This document shows positions 35,912 to 45,308 of a DNA stretch of 64,000 bases, piece by piece. The stretch is from Streptomyces sp. NBC_00440 (GTDB lineage: Bacteria; Actinomycetota; Actinomycetes; Streptomycetales; Streptomycetaceae). Where the stretch lies: positions 7,003,501-7,067,500 of the forward strand of contig NZ_CP107921.1 of the NCBI RefSeq assembly GCF_036014215.1. The letters are read 5' to 3'. The notes beneath the pieces were generated by a model. The model saw only the letters and a list, made by a program, of their open reading frames with translations, had not been told where the DNA came from and made no database searches. Each line of letters starts with the position of its first letter. Within the stretch, counting starts at the first letter, position 1. Both the position numbers and the translations under genes were made by a program.

Positions 35912-35931
35912 GGCCCCGGAGCCCCGGGGCC
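35912..35931. terminator. Hairpin terminator between convergent genes
   Basis: Perfect 8-bp stem GGCCCCGG/CCGGGGCC with a 4-base loop, between the DUF5107 gene and the VOC gene; it can serve both strands. Confidence 0.6.
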
Positions 35932-35946
35932 GGGCTGCCGTACGGA

Positions 35947-36321
35947 TCAGGCGGTGGAACCGGTCCCGGTCCCGGTTCCGTTTCTGTCGACGTACTCGAA
36001 CACCGACCCGTCGGGGTGGACCGCGATCAGATTGCGGCCCACCGGGGTCGGTACCGGCCCCGCGATGACCTGTGCGCCGACCTCGGTGAGCGTGGTGTGG
36101 GCTTCGTCGACATCACGTACCGCGATGGTCGCCGTCACCTTGCGCAGAATCTCCAGCTCCGACTCAGGACCACTCATCAGAAGGAAGAAGCCGACGGCGG
36201 CGACGGACACCCCGCCGCGCTCGAAGCGCAGCGCCTTGGCGCCGGTGAGGCGTTCGTAGAAGAACACCGAAGCTTCGAGGTCGTCGACGCAGATACGCAG
36301 CGTGGTGCCTAGGATCTCCAT
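35947..36321 (-). CDS. VOC-family (glyoxalase/bleomycin-resistance fold) protein
   Basis: A 124-residue protein with two beta-alpha-beta3 halves: LRICVDDLEASVFFYERLTGAKALRFE at the N-terminus and VRDVDEAHTTLTEVGAQVIAGP followed by HPDGSVFEYVDRNG at the C-terminus. A conserved Glu in the last strand (VFEYV) could bind a metal. The tail is a Gly/Thr repeat (GTGTGTGST). Substrate unknown; members include glyoxalases, dioxygenases and resistance proteins. The start lies 7 bases after a TAGGCT box. Confidence 0.78.
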   Translation of the reverse strand: MEILGTTLRICVDDLEASVFFYERLTGAKALRFERGGVSVAAVGFFLLMSGPESELEILRKVTATIAVRDVDEAHTTLTEVGAQVIAGPVPTPVGRNLIAVHPDGSVFEYVDRNGTGTGTGSTA

Positions 36322-36328
36322 GCGGAGA

Positions 36329-36334
36329 AGCCTA
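36329..36334 (-). promoter_or_regulatory. -10 box (TAGGCT) of a probable leaderless transcript
   Basis: TAGGCT on the minus strand ends 7 bases before the ATG of the VOC-protein gene; no ribosome-binding site is present. Confidence 0.5.
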
Positions 36335-36436
36335 GTTGACGCCGGAACCGGGCCGGCGGGAGCGGGCCTTGCGCCGATGCGGCAGGCCCGCTCGCGGGGG
36401 AGCCCAGGGCCGGCCGGCCCGCTCCCGGACGGTGCC

Positions 36437-37246
36437 TCAGACCCGGCAGAGGACCTCGCCGTGCGGCACCAGGAACCACCCGTCGTCCTGCCCGCCCCAC
36501 TCGCGCCAGGCGCCCGCCACCGCCGCCAGCTCTTCCTGCGTCGCGTGGCCGCCCTCGACCGCCTGCTGTGCGTAGACCGACTCGACCGTACGGTCGGCCC
36601 ACAGCCCGCTCCACCACGCGCGCTCCTCCTCGGTGGCGAAGACCCAGTTGGTGGCCGTCGTCCTGATGTCCGTGAAGCCCGCCTGCCGCGCCCAGGAGAA
36701 CAGCCGCCGTCCGGCGTCCGGTTCGGCGCCGTTGCCGCGGGTGACCCGGTGGTACAGGTCCAGCCAGTCGTCCATCACCGGGGACTCCGGGTACCAGGTG
36801 AACGCCCCGTAGTCGCTCTCGCGCACCGCGACGATGCCGCCAGGTTTGGTGACCCGCCGCATCTCGCGCAGCGCCTGCACCGGGTCGCCCACGTGCTGGA
36901 GCACCTGATGGGCGTGGACCACGCAGAAGCTGTCGTCCGGGTAGTCCAGCCCGTGCACGTCCGCGACCGCGAACTCGGTGTTGGTCAGGCCGCGTTCGGC
37001 GGCCAGCGCACGTGCCTTGTCCAGGATCCCGGGAGCCCTGTCCACTCCGGTGACGCTGCCCTGCGGGACCAGGGCCGCCAGGTCGGCGGTGATGGTGCCG
37101 GGGCCGCAGCCGATGTCCAGGATCCGCATATGGGGCTTGAGCTCGCCCACCAGATACGCCGCTGAGTTGGCGGCGGTCCGCCAGGTGTGCGAGCGCAGTA
37201 CCGACTCGTGGTGGCCGTGGGTGTAGACGGCAGTCTCTTCCGGCAT
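36437..37246 (-). CDS. Class I SAM-dependent methyltransferase (UbiE/Methyltransf_11 type)
   Basis: A 269-residue methyltransferase with motif I ILDIGCGPGTITADLA (about 42-57), VTGVDRAPGILDKAR, the motif IV-like VVHAHQVLQHVGDP, and VTKPGGIVAVRESDYGAFTWYP. The latter half resembles methyltransferases acting on small natural-product or quinone-like substrates, but the substrate is unknown. AGGGAG lies 8 bases before the ATG. Its promoter region holds several palindromes and is shared with the divergent transketolase gene. Confidence 0.83.
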   Translation of the reverse strand: MPEETAVYTHGHHESVLRSHTWRTAANSAAYLVGELKPHMRILDIGCGPGTITADLAALVPQGSVTGVDRAPGILDKARALAAERGLTNTEFAVADVHGLDYPDDSFCVVHAHQVLQHVGDPVQALREMRRVTKPGGIVAVRESDYGAFTWYPESPVMDDWLDLYHRVTRGNGAEPDAGRRLFSWARQAGFTDIRTTATNWVFATEEERAWWSGLWADRTVESVYAQQAVEGGHATQEELAAVAGAWREWGGQDDGWFLVPHGEVLCRV

Positions 37247-37558
37247 GGCGGGATCTCCCTGTTCGACGTCGAACTCATCCGAAGTGGTGTCACCACCGTA
37301 GATCCTCCACCCGGATAGTGAGATACATATCTCGCATTCTGATACGCGATGGGGTGCGCCGATCACCCCGCGAGGGCCGGTCCTGGCGCGGTTTCTGCCG
37401 CCAAGCCGGGGAAACGTGTGCGCGTCGCGGCGCACCGGGTACGCGGTGCTGTGCGACCGGGACAGGCTGAGCAACCGGGCACGCCCACTCCAGGAGCGGC
37501 CCACGCCACACCGCACCGACGGCCCCGCTGAAGGTCCGGTCGCGGGAAGGGAACAGCA
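37247..37558. promoter_or_regulatory. Divergent intergenic region with three palindromes
   Basis: No gene is seen. Close to the methyltransferase start are GTTCGACGTCGAAC (37261-37274, perfect 14-bp palindrome), GTGGTG-T-CACCAC (about 37284-37296) and GAGATA-CA-TATCTC (37320-37333). The last sits in an AT-richer stretch likely to hold promoter elements. The part nearer the transketolase shows no clear signal except the ribosome-binding site region GGGAAGGG. Confidence 0.55.
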
Positions 37559-39427
37559 ATGACCACGTATCAGAACGCGGAACTCTTCGAACTGGCCCAG
37601 CAGCTCCGTGTGGACGCGGTGCGCGCCGCGGACGCGGCAGGCTCCGGGCACCCCACCTCATCGATGTCCGCGGCGGATCTCGCCGCCGTACTGCTCGCCA
37701 GGCATCTGCGCTACGACTTCGACCGGCCCGACGATCCCGGCAACGACCGCTTCGTCCTCTCCAAGGGGCACGCCACACCGCTCCTGTACGCGATGTACCG
37801 CGCGGCGGGGGCCATTGACGACGAGGAACTGCTCACCTTCCGCAAGAAGGGCAGCCGTCTCGAAGGCCATCCGACGCCGCGCATCCCCTGGGTGGACGTG
37901 GCCACCGGATCGCTGGGGCAGGGGCTGCCGGTCGGCGTGGGTATGGCGCTCGCGGGAAAGTGCCTGGACCAGGTGGACTACCGGGTCTGGGTGCTGAGCG
38001 GTGACAGCGAGATGGCCGAGGGCTCCGTCTGGGAGGCGGCCGAGCACGCCGGGTTCGAGAACCTCGGCCGGCTGACCCTGATCGTCGACGTCAACCGGCT
38101 CGGACAGCGTGGTCCCACCCGGCACGGCCGGGACCTCGCGGCGTACGCGCGCAGGCTGCAGGCCTTCGGCTGGCACACGGTCGAGGTCGACGGGCACGAC
38201 ATCGCCGCCGTCGACGCCGCGTACGAGGAGGTGCTCGCCGTCACGGACCGGCCCACCGCGATCGTCGCGGGCACCCGCAAGGGGCGCGGGGTGGCCTCGG
38301 TCGAGGACCGCGAGGGCATGCACGGCAAGCCGCTGCCCGACGCCGCAGCGGCCGTCGAGGAGTTGGGCGGCCGGCGGTCCATCCGGGTCGGTGTGCACAA
38401 GCCCGCCGACGTCCAGCCGCGGCGGATCACCGGCAGCGGGGAGCTGGTGCTGCCGCGCTACGAGAAGGGCGACGAGGTCGCGACGCGCAACGCGTTCGGT
38501 GAGGCGGTCACCGCCCTCGGTACGGCGCGCGGCGAAGTCGTCGTACTGGACGGGGAGGTCGGCGACTCGACCCGCGCCGAGTTCTTCTCGAAGAAGCACC
38601 CCGAGCGGTACTTCGAGTGCTATATCGCGGAACAGCAGCTGGCGGCGGGCGCGGTCGGTATGCAGGCGTGCGGCTATGTCCCGTTCGCGTGCAGCTTCGC
38701 CTCGTTCCTCACCCGGGCGCACGACTTCTTCCGGATGGCCGCGATCGGCGCCGCCGACATCAACGTCGTCGGCTCGCACGTCGGTACGGCGATCGGCCAG
38801 GACGGCCCGTCCCAGATGGGGCTTGAGGACCTGGCGATGTTCCGGTCGGTCCACGGCAGCACGGTCCTGTATCCGAGCGACGCCAACCAGACGGCCCGGC
38901 TCGTGGCGGAGATGGCGGACGCGCGCGGCATCCGCTATCTGCGCACGAACCGCGGGGAGACCCCGGTCATCTACGGTCCTGACGAGGAGTTCCCGATCGG
39001 CGGCAGCAAGGTCCTGCGCTCCGGCGCGAAGGACGAGCTGACCCTGATCGGCGCGGGCCAGACCCTCCACGAGTGCCTGGAGGCGGCCGACATCCTGGCG
39101 CAGGAGGGCATCGCCGTGCGGGTGATCGACCTCTACTCGGTCAAGCCCGTGGACGCGGGGACCCTGCGGACCGCGGCGGACCAGACGGGCTGCCTGGTCA
39201 CTGTCGAGGACCACCACCCCGAGGGCGGTCTCGGGGACGCGGTCGCGGAGGCGTTCGCGGACGGCAGGCCGGTTCCCCGGCTGGTCCGGCTCGCGGTCGG
39301 CAATATGCCGGGTTCCGCCACCCCGCACGAGCAGTTGGTGGCGGCCGGGATCGACGCGCAGAGCATCGCGGCGAGTGCTCGGCTGCTGGTGGAGCGGGCA
39401 GTGATCCGCCCGGGCTCGGCCGCCTGA
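37559..39427 (+). CDS. Transketolase
   Basis: A 622-residue full-length transketolase. The N-terminal thiamine-diphosphate domain has SGHPTSSMSAADL, the ATGSLGQGLPVGVG segment and the GDSEMAEGSVWEAAEHA motif (in place of the usual GDG) ending in LIVDVNRLGQ. The middle domain has the catalytic Glu in IAEQQLAAGAVGMQ, and the C-terminal domain is present (TLIGAGQTLHECLEAADIL). It transfers two-carbon units between sugar phosphates in the pentose phosphate pathway. The length is somewhat short of the about 700 residues of main TktA enzymes and resembles the metazoan-like branch, so it is probably a second, specialised copy. GGGAAGGGAAC precedes the ATG. Confidence 0.9.
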   Translation: MTTYQNAELFELAQQLRVDAVRAADAAGSGHPTSSMSAADLAAVLLARHLRYDFDRPDDPGNDRFVLSKGHATPLLYAMYRAAGAIDDEELLTFRKKGSRLEGHPTPRIPWVDVATGSLGQGLPVGVGMALAGKCLDQVDYRVWVLSGDSEMAEGSVWEAAEHAGFENLGRLTLIVDVNRLGQRGPTRHGRDLAAYARRLQAFGWHTVEVDGHDIAAVDAAYEEVLAVTDRPTAIVAGTRKGRGVASVEDREGMHGKPLPDAAAAVEELGGRRSIRVGVHKPADVQPRRITGSGELVLPRYEKGDEVATRNAFGEAVTALGTARGEVVVLDGEVGDSTRAEFFSKKHPERYFECYIAEQQLAAGAVGMQACGYVPFACSFASFLTRAHDFFRMAAIGAADINVVGSHVGTAIGQDGPSQMGLEDLAMFRSVHGSTVLYPSDANQTARLVAEMADARGIRYLRTNRGETPVIYGPDEEFPIGGSKVLRSGAKDELTLIGAGQTLHECLEAADILAQEGIAVRVIDLYSVKPVDAGTLRTAADQTGCLVTVEDHHPEGGLGDAVAEAFADGRPVPRLVRLAVGNMPGSATPHEQLVAAGIDAQSIAASARLLVERAVIRPGSAA

Positions 39428-39693
39428 GCGGGGCTACTCCGTGGGTCTCCGCCCGTGAGCGTTGCTCCCTCGCGGGGCTCTGCCGGTGGGCGTTGTTCCC
39501 TCGCCGGGGCTCGGCCGGGGCTCGGCCGGCGGGCGGGCTCGCTTCGTGGGTTTCCGCCCCCCCCCAGCGGGCCCCTTCGTGGGGCTCCGCAGGCTCTGCC
39601 GGGTGGCCGGCTCGGCCACCCGGATTCCCACCGGCAGGACACGGGCCCGGCGGCCGGCCGGCGCGCCCGGCCCGATCCGGACGGAAGGCCCAA
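39428..39693. other. Low-complexity intergenic region after transketolase
   Basis: No credible gene. It contains imperfect direct repeats of about 28 bases (about 39453-39480 and 39484-39512, both containing CGTTG-CCCTCG and ending in GGGGCTC), several GGGCTCGGCC units, and a run of nine C. It leads into the left MITE. Confidence 0.55.
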
Positions 39694-39865
39694 GGGCCTG
39701 TCGTCAAAGTGCCGCCTGCCGCGCGGCGTCTGGCACGCACGCTCGCGGCGTTGCCGAAATGCCCTAGTAGCTCCGCTACGAGAACATTCCGGCGCCTTGC
39801 GATCGCACGCACCAGACGCCGCGCGGCCGCCCTTCGGGCAACGACGGCACTTTGACGACAGGCCC
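39694..39865. mobile_element. 172-bp MITE, left copy
   Basis: Non-coding element bounded by perfect inverted ends GGGCCTGTCGTCAAAGTGCC and its complement (at least 20 bp). The copy at 59720-59891 is the same length and appears identical. The right end is followed by TA inside CTAG, as expected for an IS5/IS427-type TA target duplication, but the left flank is AA, not TA, so the outer duplication is lost or altered. It abuts the IS481 element. Confidence 0.75.
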
Positions 39866-40943
39866 TAGATGTATTCACCCGTGAGGTTGGGGACGCGGCT
39901 GGCGGGTGGTTGGCCCTTAAGCGCGGTGTGTCCGCGGTGGTGATTGTAGGAGTGCAGCCAGCGGGGGAATGCGTCACGTCGTTCCTGCTCTGAGCGGTAG
40001 GGCTTTGCGTAGGCCCACTCGTCGAGCAGGGTGCGGTTGAGTCGTTCGACCTTGCCGTTGGTCTGCGGTCGGTAGGGCCGGGTGCGCTTGTGGGTGATCC
40101 CGGCCTTTGCCAGGGTCTCGCGCCAGAGGTAGGACTTGTAGCACGCCCCGTTGTCGGTCAGGACCCGTTCGACGGTGATCCCGCAGTGGGTGAAGAAGGT
40201 CTGGGCCCGCTGCCAGAACGCGGTGGCGGTCTCTTTCTTCTCGTCCGTGTGGATCTCGCTGTAAGCCAGACGGGAGTGGTCGTCGACGGCGGTATGGATA
40301 TAGCTGTAACCGGCCCCGGAGCGGGTCTTGCGGCCTGCCTGGCGGCCCAGGGCCTTGTGACCGCCCCCGTCGGGAATGTTGCCAAGCTTCTTGATGTCCA
40401 CGTGCACGAGTTCGCCGGGCCGGTCGCGTTCGTAGCGGCGTATGACACGGCCGGTGACCCGATCGAGATGGCTGAGCCGGGCCAAGCCAAAGCGAACCAG
40501 CACCCGGTGCACGGTGGATGGCACCAGGCCCAGCAGGTGTGCGATGCGGGCCGGTCCCCACCGCCTCGCGAGGCGGACTTTGATGATCCGGCGTTCGGTC
40601 CGGGTCGGCGTGCGTCGAGGGCTGTGGTGGGGGCGGCTGGAACGGTCGCTCATCCCCGCTTCGCCGAGCCGGCGATAGCGCCCGGCCCACCGCTGGGCTG
40701 TGGTCGGTGATACCTGGAACCGCTCCGCTGCCCGGCGCAGAGGCCATCCGTCATCAACCACACAGCGGGCCAGCCGCAGGCGTCCGGTCTCGGTCAGAGG
40801 TGCATTACGGTGAGGCATGAGGGCCTTTCGGGCTGGTGTAGACGTCGCAATCCACACCGAACCCGGAAGGCCCTCACTCGTTCAAGATCCCCAGACGGTG
40901 ATCACTGTCACCGCACCCAACCTCCGTGGACAGAACACCTAGA
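39864..40943 (-). mobile_element. IS481-family insertion sequence, left copy, with 6-bp target duplications
   Basis: The element proper is 1068 bp (39870-40937), with TGT...ACA ends and imperfect terminal repeats agreeing at about 15 of 22 positions (both contain GAGGTTGGG). It is flanked on both sides by CCTAGA on the plus strand (39864-39869 and 40938-40943), a duplication of the NCTAGN target known for IS481. It has the same length as, and apparently the same sequence as, the copy at 58648-59715 in opposite orientation. Confidence 0.88.
39865..40818 (-). CDS. IS481-family transposase (left copy)
   Basis: A 317-residue transposase. N-terminal helix-turn-helix (GWPLRRAAERFQVSPTTAQRWAGRYR), then a DDE catalytic core: HVDIKKLGN (first Asp), TDNGACYKS (second Asp) and NGKVERLNRTLLDEW (Glu). 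The ATG reading PHRNAPLTETG was chosen; a GTG 13 codons upstream is in frame. The last sense codon (Ile) and the TAG stop come from the target-site duplication, outside the element. Length and motifs are intact, so it is probably active. Confidence 0.9.
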   Translation of the reverse strand: MPHRNAPLTETGRLRLARCVVDDGWPLRRAAERFQVSPTTAQRWAGRYRRLGEAGMSDRSSRPHHSPRRTPTRTERRIIKVRLARRWGPARIAHLLGLVPSTVHRVLVRFGLARLSHLDRVTGRVIRRYERDRPGELVHVDIKKLGNIPDGGGHKALGRQAGRKTRSGAGYSYIHTAVDDHSRLAYSEIHTDEKKETATAFWQRAQTFFTHCGITVERVLTDNGACYKSYLWRETLAKAGITHKRTRPYRPQTNGKVERLNRTLLDEWAYAKPYRSEQERRDAFPRWLHSYNHHRGHTALKGQPPASRVPNLTGEYI

Positions 40944-42444
40944 GCGGCATCGGGCGGTACACCGTGAGCGCCTCGTCGTCCTTGTCGATCCACAGCGTCT
41001 CCGGTGCCTCCGTGATCTCCCCGTCGAACGCGAGCGGCGTGCCGGGCGCCAGTCCGGCGACCCGGACCCGGCGCAGCCGCTGCGCCGCGTGCACGGGGGA
41101 GCGGGACAGCGGCCCCGCGAGGGCCGCCGCCAGCAGCCGCAGCCCCGGCAGCCGGCCGCCGTGCACCACCCGGACATCCAGCAGGCCGTCCGCCAGATCG
41201 AAACGCCGGCCGGGGGTCGGCCCCATCTGCTGGTACATGCCGTTGCCCGCGAACAGCATCCACAGGGCCCGCTGCTCGCCCTGGAACTCGGCCCGGAGCG
41301 GCCGCTGCGAGCTGAGCACTCGCGCGGCCGCCAGCACCCCGGCGGGCCAGCCGCCGATCTTCGGGGACCAGCGCTCCCTGATCCGCACCAGCTCCGGATA
41401 GGAGCCCAGGCTGAAGGTGTTGAGGAAGTGCCCCGGGCCGCCGCCGGGCCCGTCGGGCCCCGGTGTGAACCGGCCCAGGTCGACCTTGACCGCGTCGCCC
41501 GAGGCCAGCGCCCGGCAGGTGTCGTGGACCTCCTCGATCCCGACGTCGTACGCGAAGTGGTTCAGTGTGCCGCCCGGGAAGACGGCAAGCGGCACACCAT
41601 GACGGGCGGCGGCCACGGCCGCCCTGTTGACCGTTCCGTCCCCGCCGCAGATGCCCAGGGCCCGGCAGTTCTGTGCTGCTTTCTCCAGGGTGGCCACCAG
41701 CTCGTCCGGATCGCACTCCACCACTTCCGCGAGCGGCAGCGCGTCCCTGACGAGGGCCGACTTGGCCGCGGCCGAACCCGATGCTCTGTTGACCACGACG
41801 ACGAGGTCCTGGCCGCCGGGCAGGACCGGTGCCTCGGTGTGCGGGCGGCCGGGGGCGGGCAGCTGGTCGCGGGTCGGTACGAGCCCCCGCACCGCGAAGG
41901 CGGCACCCACCCCGAGCGCCGCCCCGATCACCACGTCGCTCGGGTAGTGCACCCCGGTGTAGACACGGGAAGCGGCGACGCTGATGGCGAGCGGCGCCAC
42001 GACCGCGCCCCAGCCCTTCGACTCCAGCGCGACGCCCGTGGCGAAGGCGGCGGCCGAAGCCGCGTGCCCGGAGGGGAAGGACGTGGTGACCGGCTGCCGC
42101 TTGAGCTGCCGCATCACCGGTACGGCGTCCAGTATCGGTCTCGATCTGCGGACCGACCCCTTGGCCACCGTGTTGGCGACGGCCGAGGCCACGGCCAGCG
42201 AGGCCACCCCGCGCAGGGCGGCCCGCCGCGCCCGGGTCGAGCGGCCCGCCACGGCGATCCCGGCGGCGGCGCCGAGCCAGAGCATGCCGTGGTTGGCGCT
42301 GCGGCTCAGCCGGGGCAGCACCGGCGCCGCGGCCGGCCAGTGCCGGGCAGCCGCGGACCGGAACAGCGCCTGGTCCCTTGCCCCGAGCCAGCCCGTGAGC
42401 CGATCGAGACGGACCGGACCGCTGCGGGGGACGGCGGATGCCAT
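40939..42444 (-). CDS. PAP2 phosphatase-diacylglycerol kinase fusion (phospholipid metabolism)
   Basis: A 501-residue two-domain enzyme. Residues about 40-190 are a membrane PAP2 acid phosphatase with all three motifs: K95-x6-R102-P, PSGH (Ser125-Gly-His127) and SRVYTGVHYPSD (Arg160, His166, Asp170). Residues about 212-500 form a lipid-kinase domain of the DgkB/YegS type with GGDGTVNR (267-274) and FPGGTLNHFAYDVG. One half would dephosphorylate phosphatidate-like lipids and the other phosphorylate diacylglycerol or a related lipid. The start has GAGAGGG upstream. The TAG stop codon lies in the target duplication of the adjacent IS481 copy, so the coding sequence is intact. Confidence 0.88.
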   Translation of the reverse strand: MASAVPRSGPVRLDRLTGWLGARDQALFRSAAARHWPAAAPVLPRLSRSANHGMLWLGAAAGIAVAGRSTRARRAALRGVASLAVASAVANTVAKGSVRRSRPILDAVPVMRQLKRQPVTTSFPSGHAASAAAFATGVALESKGWGAVVAPLAISVAASRVYTGVHYPSDVVIGAALGVGAAFAVRGLVPTRDQLPAPGRPHTEAPVLPGGQDLVVVVNRASGSAAAKSALVRDALPLAEVVECDPDELVATLEKAAQNCRALGICGGDGTVNRAAVAAARHGVPLAVFPGGTLNHFAYDVGIEEVHDTCRALASGDAVKVDLGRFTPGPDGPGGGPGHFLNTFSLGSYPELVRIRERWSPKIGGWPAGVLAAARVLSSQRPLRAEFQGEQRALWMLFAGNGMYQQMGPTPGRRFDLADGLLDVRVVHGGRLPGLRLLAAALAGPLSRSPVHAAQRLRRVRVAGLAPGTPLAFDGEITEAPETLWIDKDDEALTVYRPMPL

Positions 42445-42750
42445 GGAAATCAACCCTCTCGGTGAGCGCCGCACGTCCCGGGCCGACTGCCCGTGCGGCG
42501 GACGGCCCTGTGCGGCGGTTCTGCTGACCGATCGTCGTACCCCGTCCGGCCCGGGAGATGCCTCCGCGGCCCCCGGCGCGTCGTCGCACGTCGCGGGCGC
42601 CCCCGGCCGGCGCGAGCACCGGAAGCCGTGGCCACCGGGGTCCCTCCGCGCGGTCCCCCGCCCGGAGGGACCCCGGTGGCCACGGTCGCCCGGCCGGGCA
42701 AATCTACGTATAAAGGTCTCTGGGGGGCCGGCGACAGCGGAGGTGCGGGC
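42445..42750. other. Divergent intergenic region with a long hairpin and a possible promoter
   Basis: No gene is seen in 306 bases. It holds the 23-bp perfect inverted repeat at 42626-42685, the palindrome GCCCGGCCGGGC (42688-42699), and the sequence CTACGTATAAAGG about 40 bases before the PLP-fold gene, whose TATAAA could be a -10 box. Confidence 0.55.
42626..42685. repeat. 23-bp perfect inverted repeat (hairpin) between divergent genes
   Basis: Left arm 42626-42648 (starting CCGTGGCCACCGGGG) is exactly complementary to right arm 42663-42685, around a 14-base loop. It lies upstream of both flanking genes, so it is not in a terminator position for either. A long stable RNA hairpin or protein-binding site is possible. 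Confidence 0.8.
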
Positions 42751-43968
42751 ATGCAGCGGACGGTTCCGGAGAGCCGCGGCCCTGTCCGCTACGGGCCGCC
42801 CGCCCCCGGACCCGGACTGCCGGTGCTCCCCGAACTGGCCGCCGCACTCACCGGCGCCGCCTTCCGTACCGACCCCGAGCCGCCCGGCGGCGGACCCGCG
42901 CTGCGGTCGGCGGCCGCCGGCTACTGGACCCGCCGTGGACTCGGCTGCGCACCGGGTGACACGGTCGCCGCCGGCGGCGCCCAGTCGCTGCTCCTCGCGC
43001 TGCTCGCCGCGGACGGCGGCGACCTCATGCTGCCCCGCCCGTGCCCCGCCTGGTGGATACCGCAGGCACGTCTCGTCGGGCGGTCCGCCTACCCGGTGCC
43101 CACCCCGGCGGAGTGCGGCGGGGTGCCCGATCCGTACGCGCTCCTGGAGACCGTACGCAGAGTGCGCGCCGAGGGCGGCAACCCCCGGCTGCTGCTGCTG
43201 TCCGTCGCCGACGACCCCACCGCGACCGCCGCCCCGCCCGAACTGCTGCACCAGGCCTGCGAGGCCGCCCTCTCCGAGGGGCTGCACATCATCAGCGACG
43301 AGACCTGGCGCGACACCAGGCACCGTCCGGACGAGACCGTGCTGCTCAGCCCGGCCGAGATGTGGCCGGACGAGGTGACCGTCCTGTCCGACCTGGCGGG
43401 TTCACTGACCCCGACGGCCTGGCCGGTGGCCGTCGCCCGGTTCCCCGCCACGGCGGACGGGGCCGCCCGGCGCGCCAGAACGCTTGATGTGCTCACCGCG
43501 ATCGGCGCGGGGGTGTCCGCACCGGTCGCCGCTGCGGCCGCCTTCGCGCTGGGCGAACCGGCGGTCGTACGGGAACGGGCGGCGCGGGCGAACCGGCTGC
43601 ACTCCCGGGTGGCCACCGCGGCCCACCACGCGGTGCTCGCCGCCGGCGCGGTCGCCAGGCCCCCGCAGGCCGGACGCCACCTGTACGCGGATCTGGACCC
43701 GCTGCGCTCCGGCCTCGCGGCCCTCGGAGTCACCGACGCGATGGAACTGGAGGACTACCTGGGTCAGCGGATCGGCGCACCGGCCCCCGGGGGCCACCGC
43801 TTCGGTGACGATCCGGCCGCACTGCGGGTGCGGTTCGCGACGGGCCCGCTCGTCGGATCAACCCCCCAGGAGCGCCTGGAGTCCCTCAACTCGGCGGAGC
43901 CACTCGAACTTCCCCATGTGGCACGCGCGTTGAGAACTTTTGCGACGGCCCTGGAGCATCTGCGATGA
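42751..43968 (+). CDS. Aminotransferase class I/II-fold protein lacking the PLP lysine
   Basis: A 405-residue protein with a fold-type I aminotransferase layout: GGAQSLLLALLAADGG (substrate-pocket glycines), SVADDPTATAAP where NPxNPTG is usual, ISDETWRDTR where the D-E-x-Y cofactor motif is usual, and VLSDLAGSLTPTAWPVAVARF where S-x-S-K-x7-R is usual. At the position of the Schiff-base lysine there is Ala216, and the whole protein has no lysine at all. The C-terminal carboxylate-binding Arg region (LRVRFATG) is kept. It cannot be a normal transaminase; a regulatory, binding or structural role is more likely. GGAGG precedes the ATG. It is followed by a NAPE-PLD-like hydrolase gene 31 bases downstream. 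Confidence 0.78.
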   Translation: MQRTVPESRGPVRYGPPAPGPGLPVLPELAAALTGAAFRTDPEPPGGGPALRSAAAGYWTRRGLGCAPGDTVAAGGAQSLLLALLAADGGDLMLPRPCPAWWIPQARLVGRSAYPVPTPAECGGVPDPYALLETVRRVRAEGGNPRLLLLSVADDPTATAAPPELLHQACEAALSEGLHIISDETWRDTRHRPDETVLLSPAEMWPDEVTVLSDLAGSLTPTAWPVAVARFPATADGAARRARTLDVLTAIGAGVSAPVAAAAAFALGEPAVVRERAARANRLHSRVATAAHHAVLAAGAVARPPQAGRHLYADLDPLRSGLAALGVTDAMELEDYLGQRIGAPAPGGHRFGDDPAALRVRFATGPLVGSTPQERLESLNSAEPLELPHVARALRTFATALEHLR

Positions 43969-43999
43969 ACGACTCACCGCCACCGGACGGAGCCCTTCG

Positions 44000-45181
<1,182 letters not shown>

Positions 45182-45308
45182 ACCGACCGGCCACGGACAC
45201 CCGGCCGTACGGCCCGTCAGCACCCGGCCGTTCCGCGACGGGGGCATTGAGCCTCCGGCTGTGCCACCAGGCCCGGCAGCATCCGGCCGTTCCCCCCGAC
45301 GGGGCCCG
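45182..45308. repeat. Degenerate copies of a response-regulator gene end
   Basis: Between two convergent genes the block CAGCAYCCGGCCGTTCC...GACGGGG recurs twice (near 45220-45245 and 45280-45305), and a matching CAGTATCCGGCCGGG forms the 3' end of the response-regulator gene. This looks like decayed tandem duplication. No gene is seen. Confidence 0.5.

Noticed and set aside
37261..37274. GTTCGACGTCGAAC as an SOS box
   Set aside because: The half-sites are in the opposite order (GTTC...GAAC) to the LexA core GAAC-N4-GTTC.
42626..42685. Long hairpin as a transcription terminator
   Set aside because: Both neighbouring genes point away from it, so no known gene ends here.
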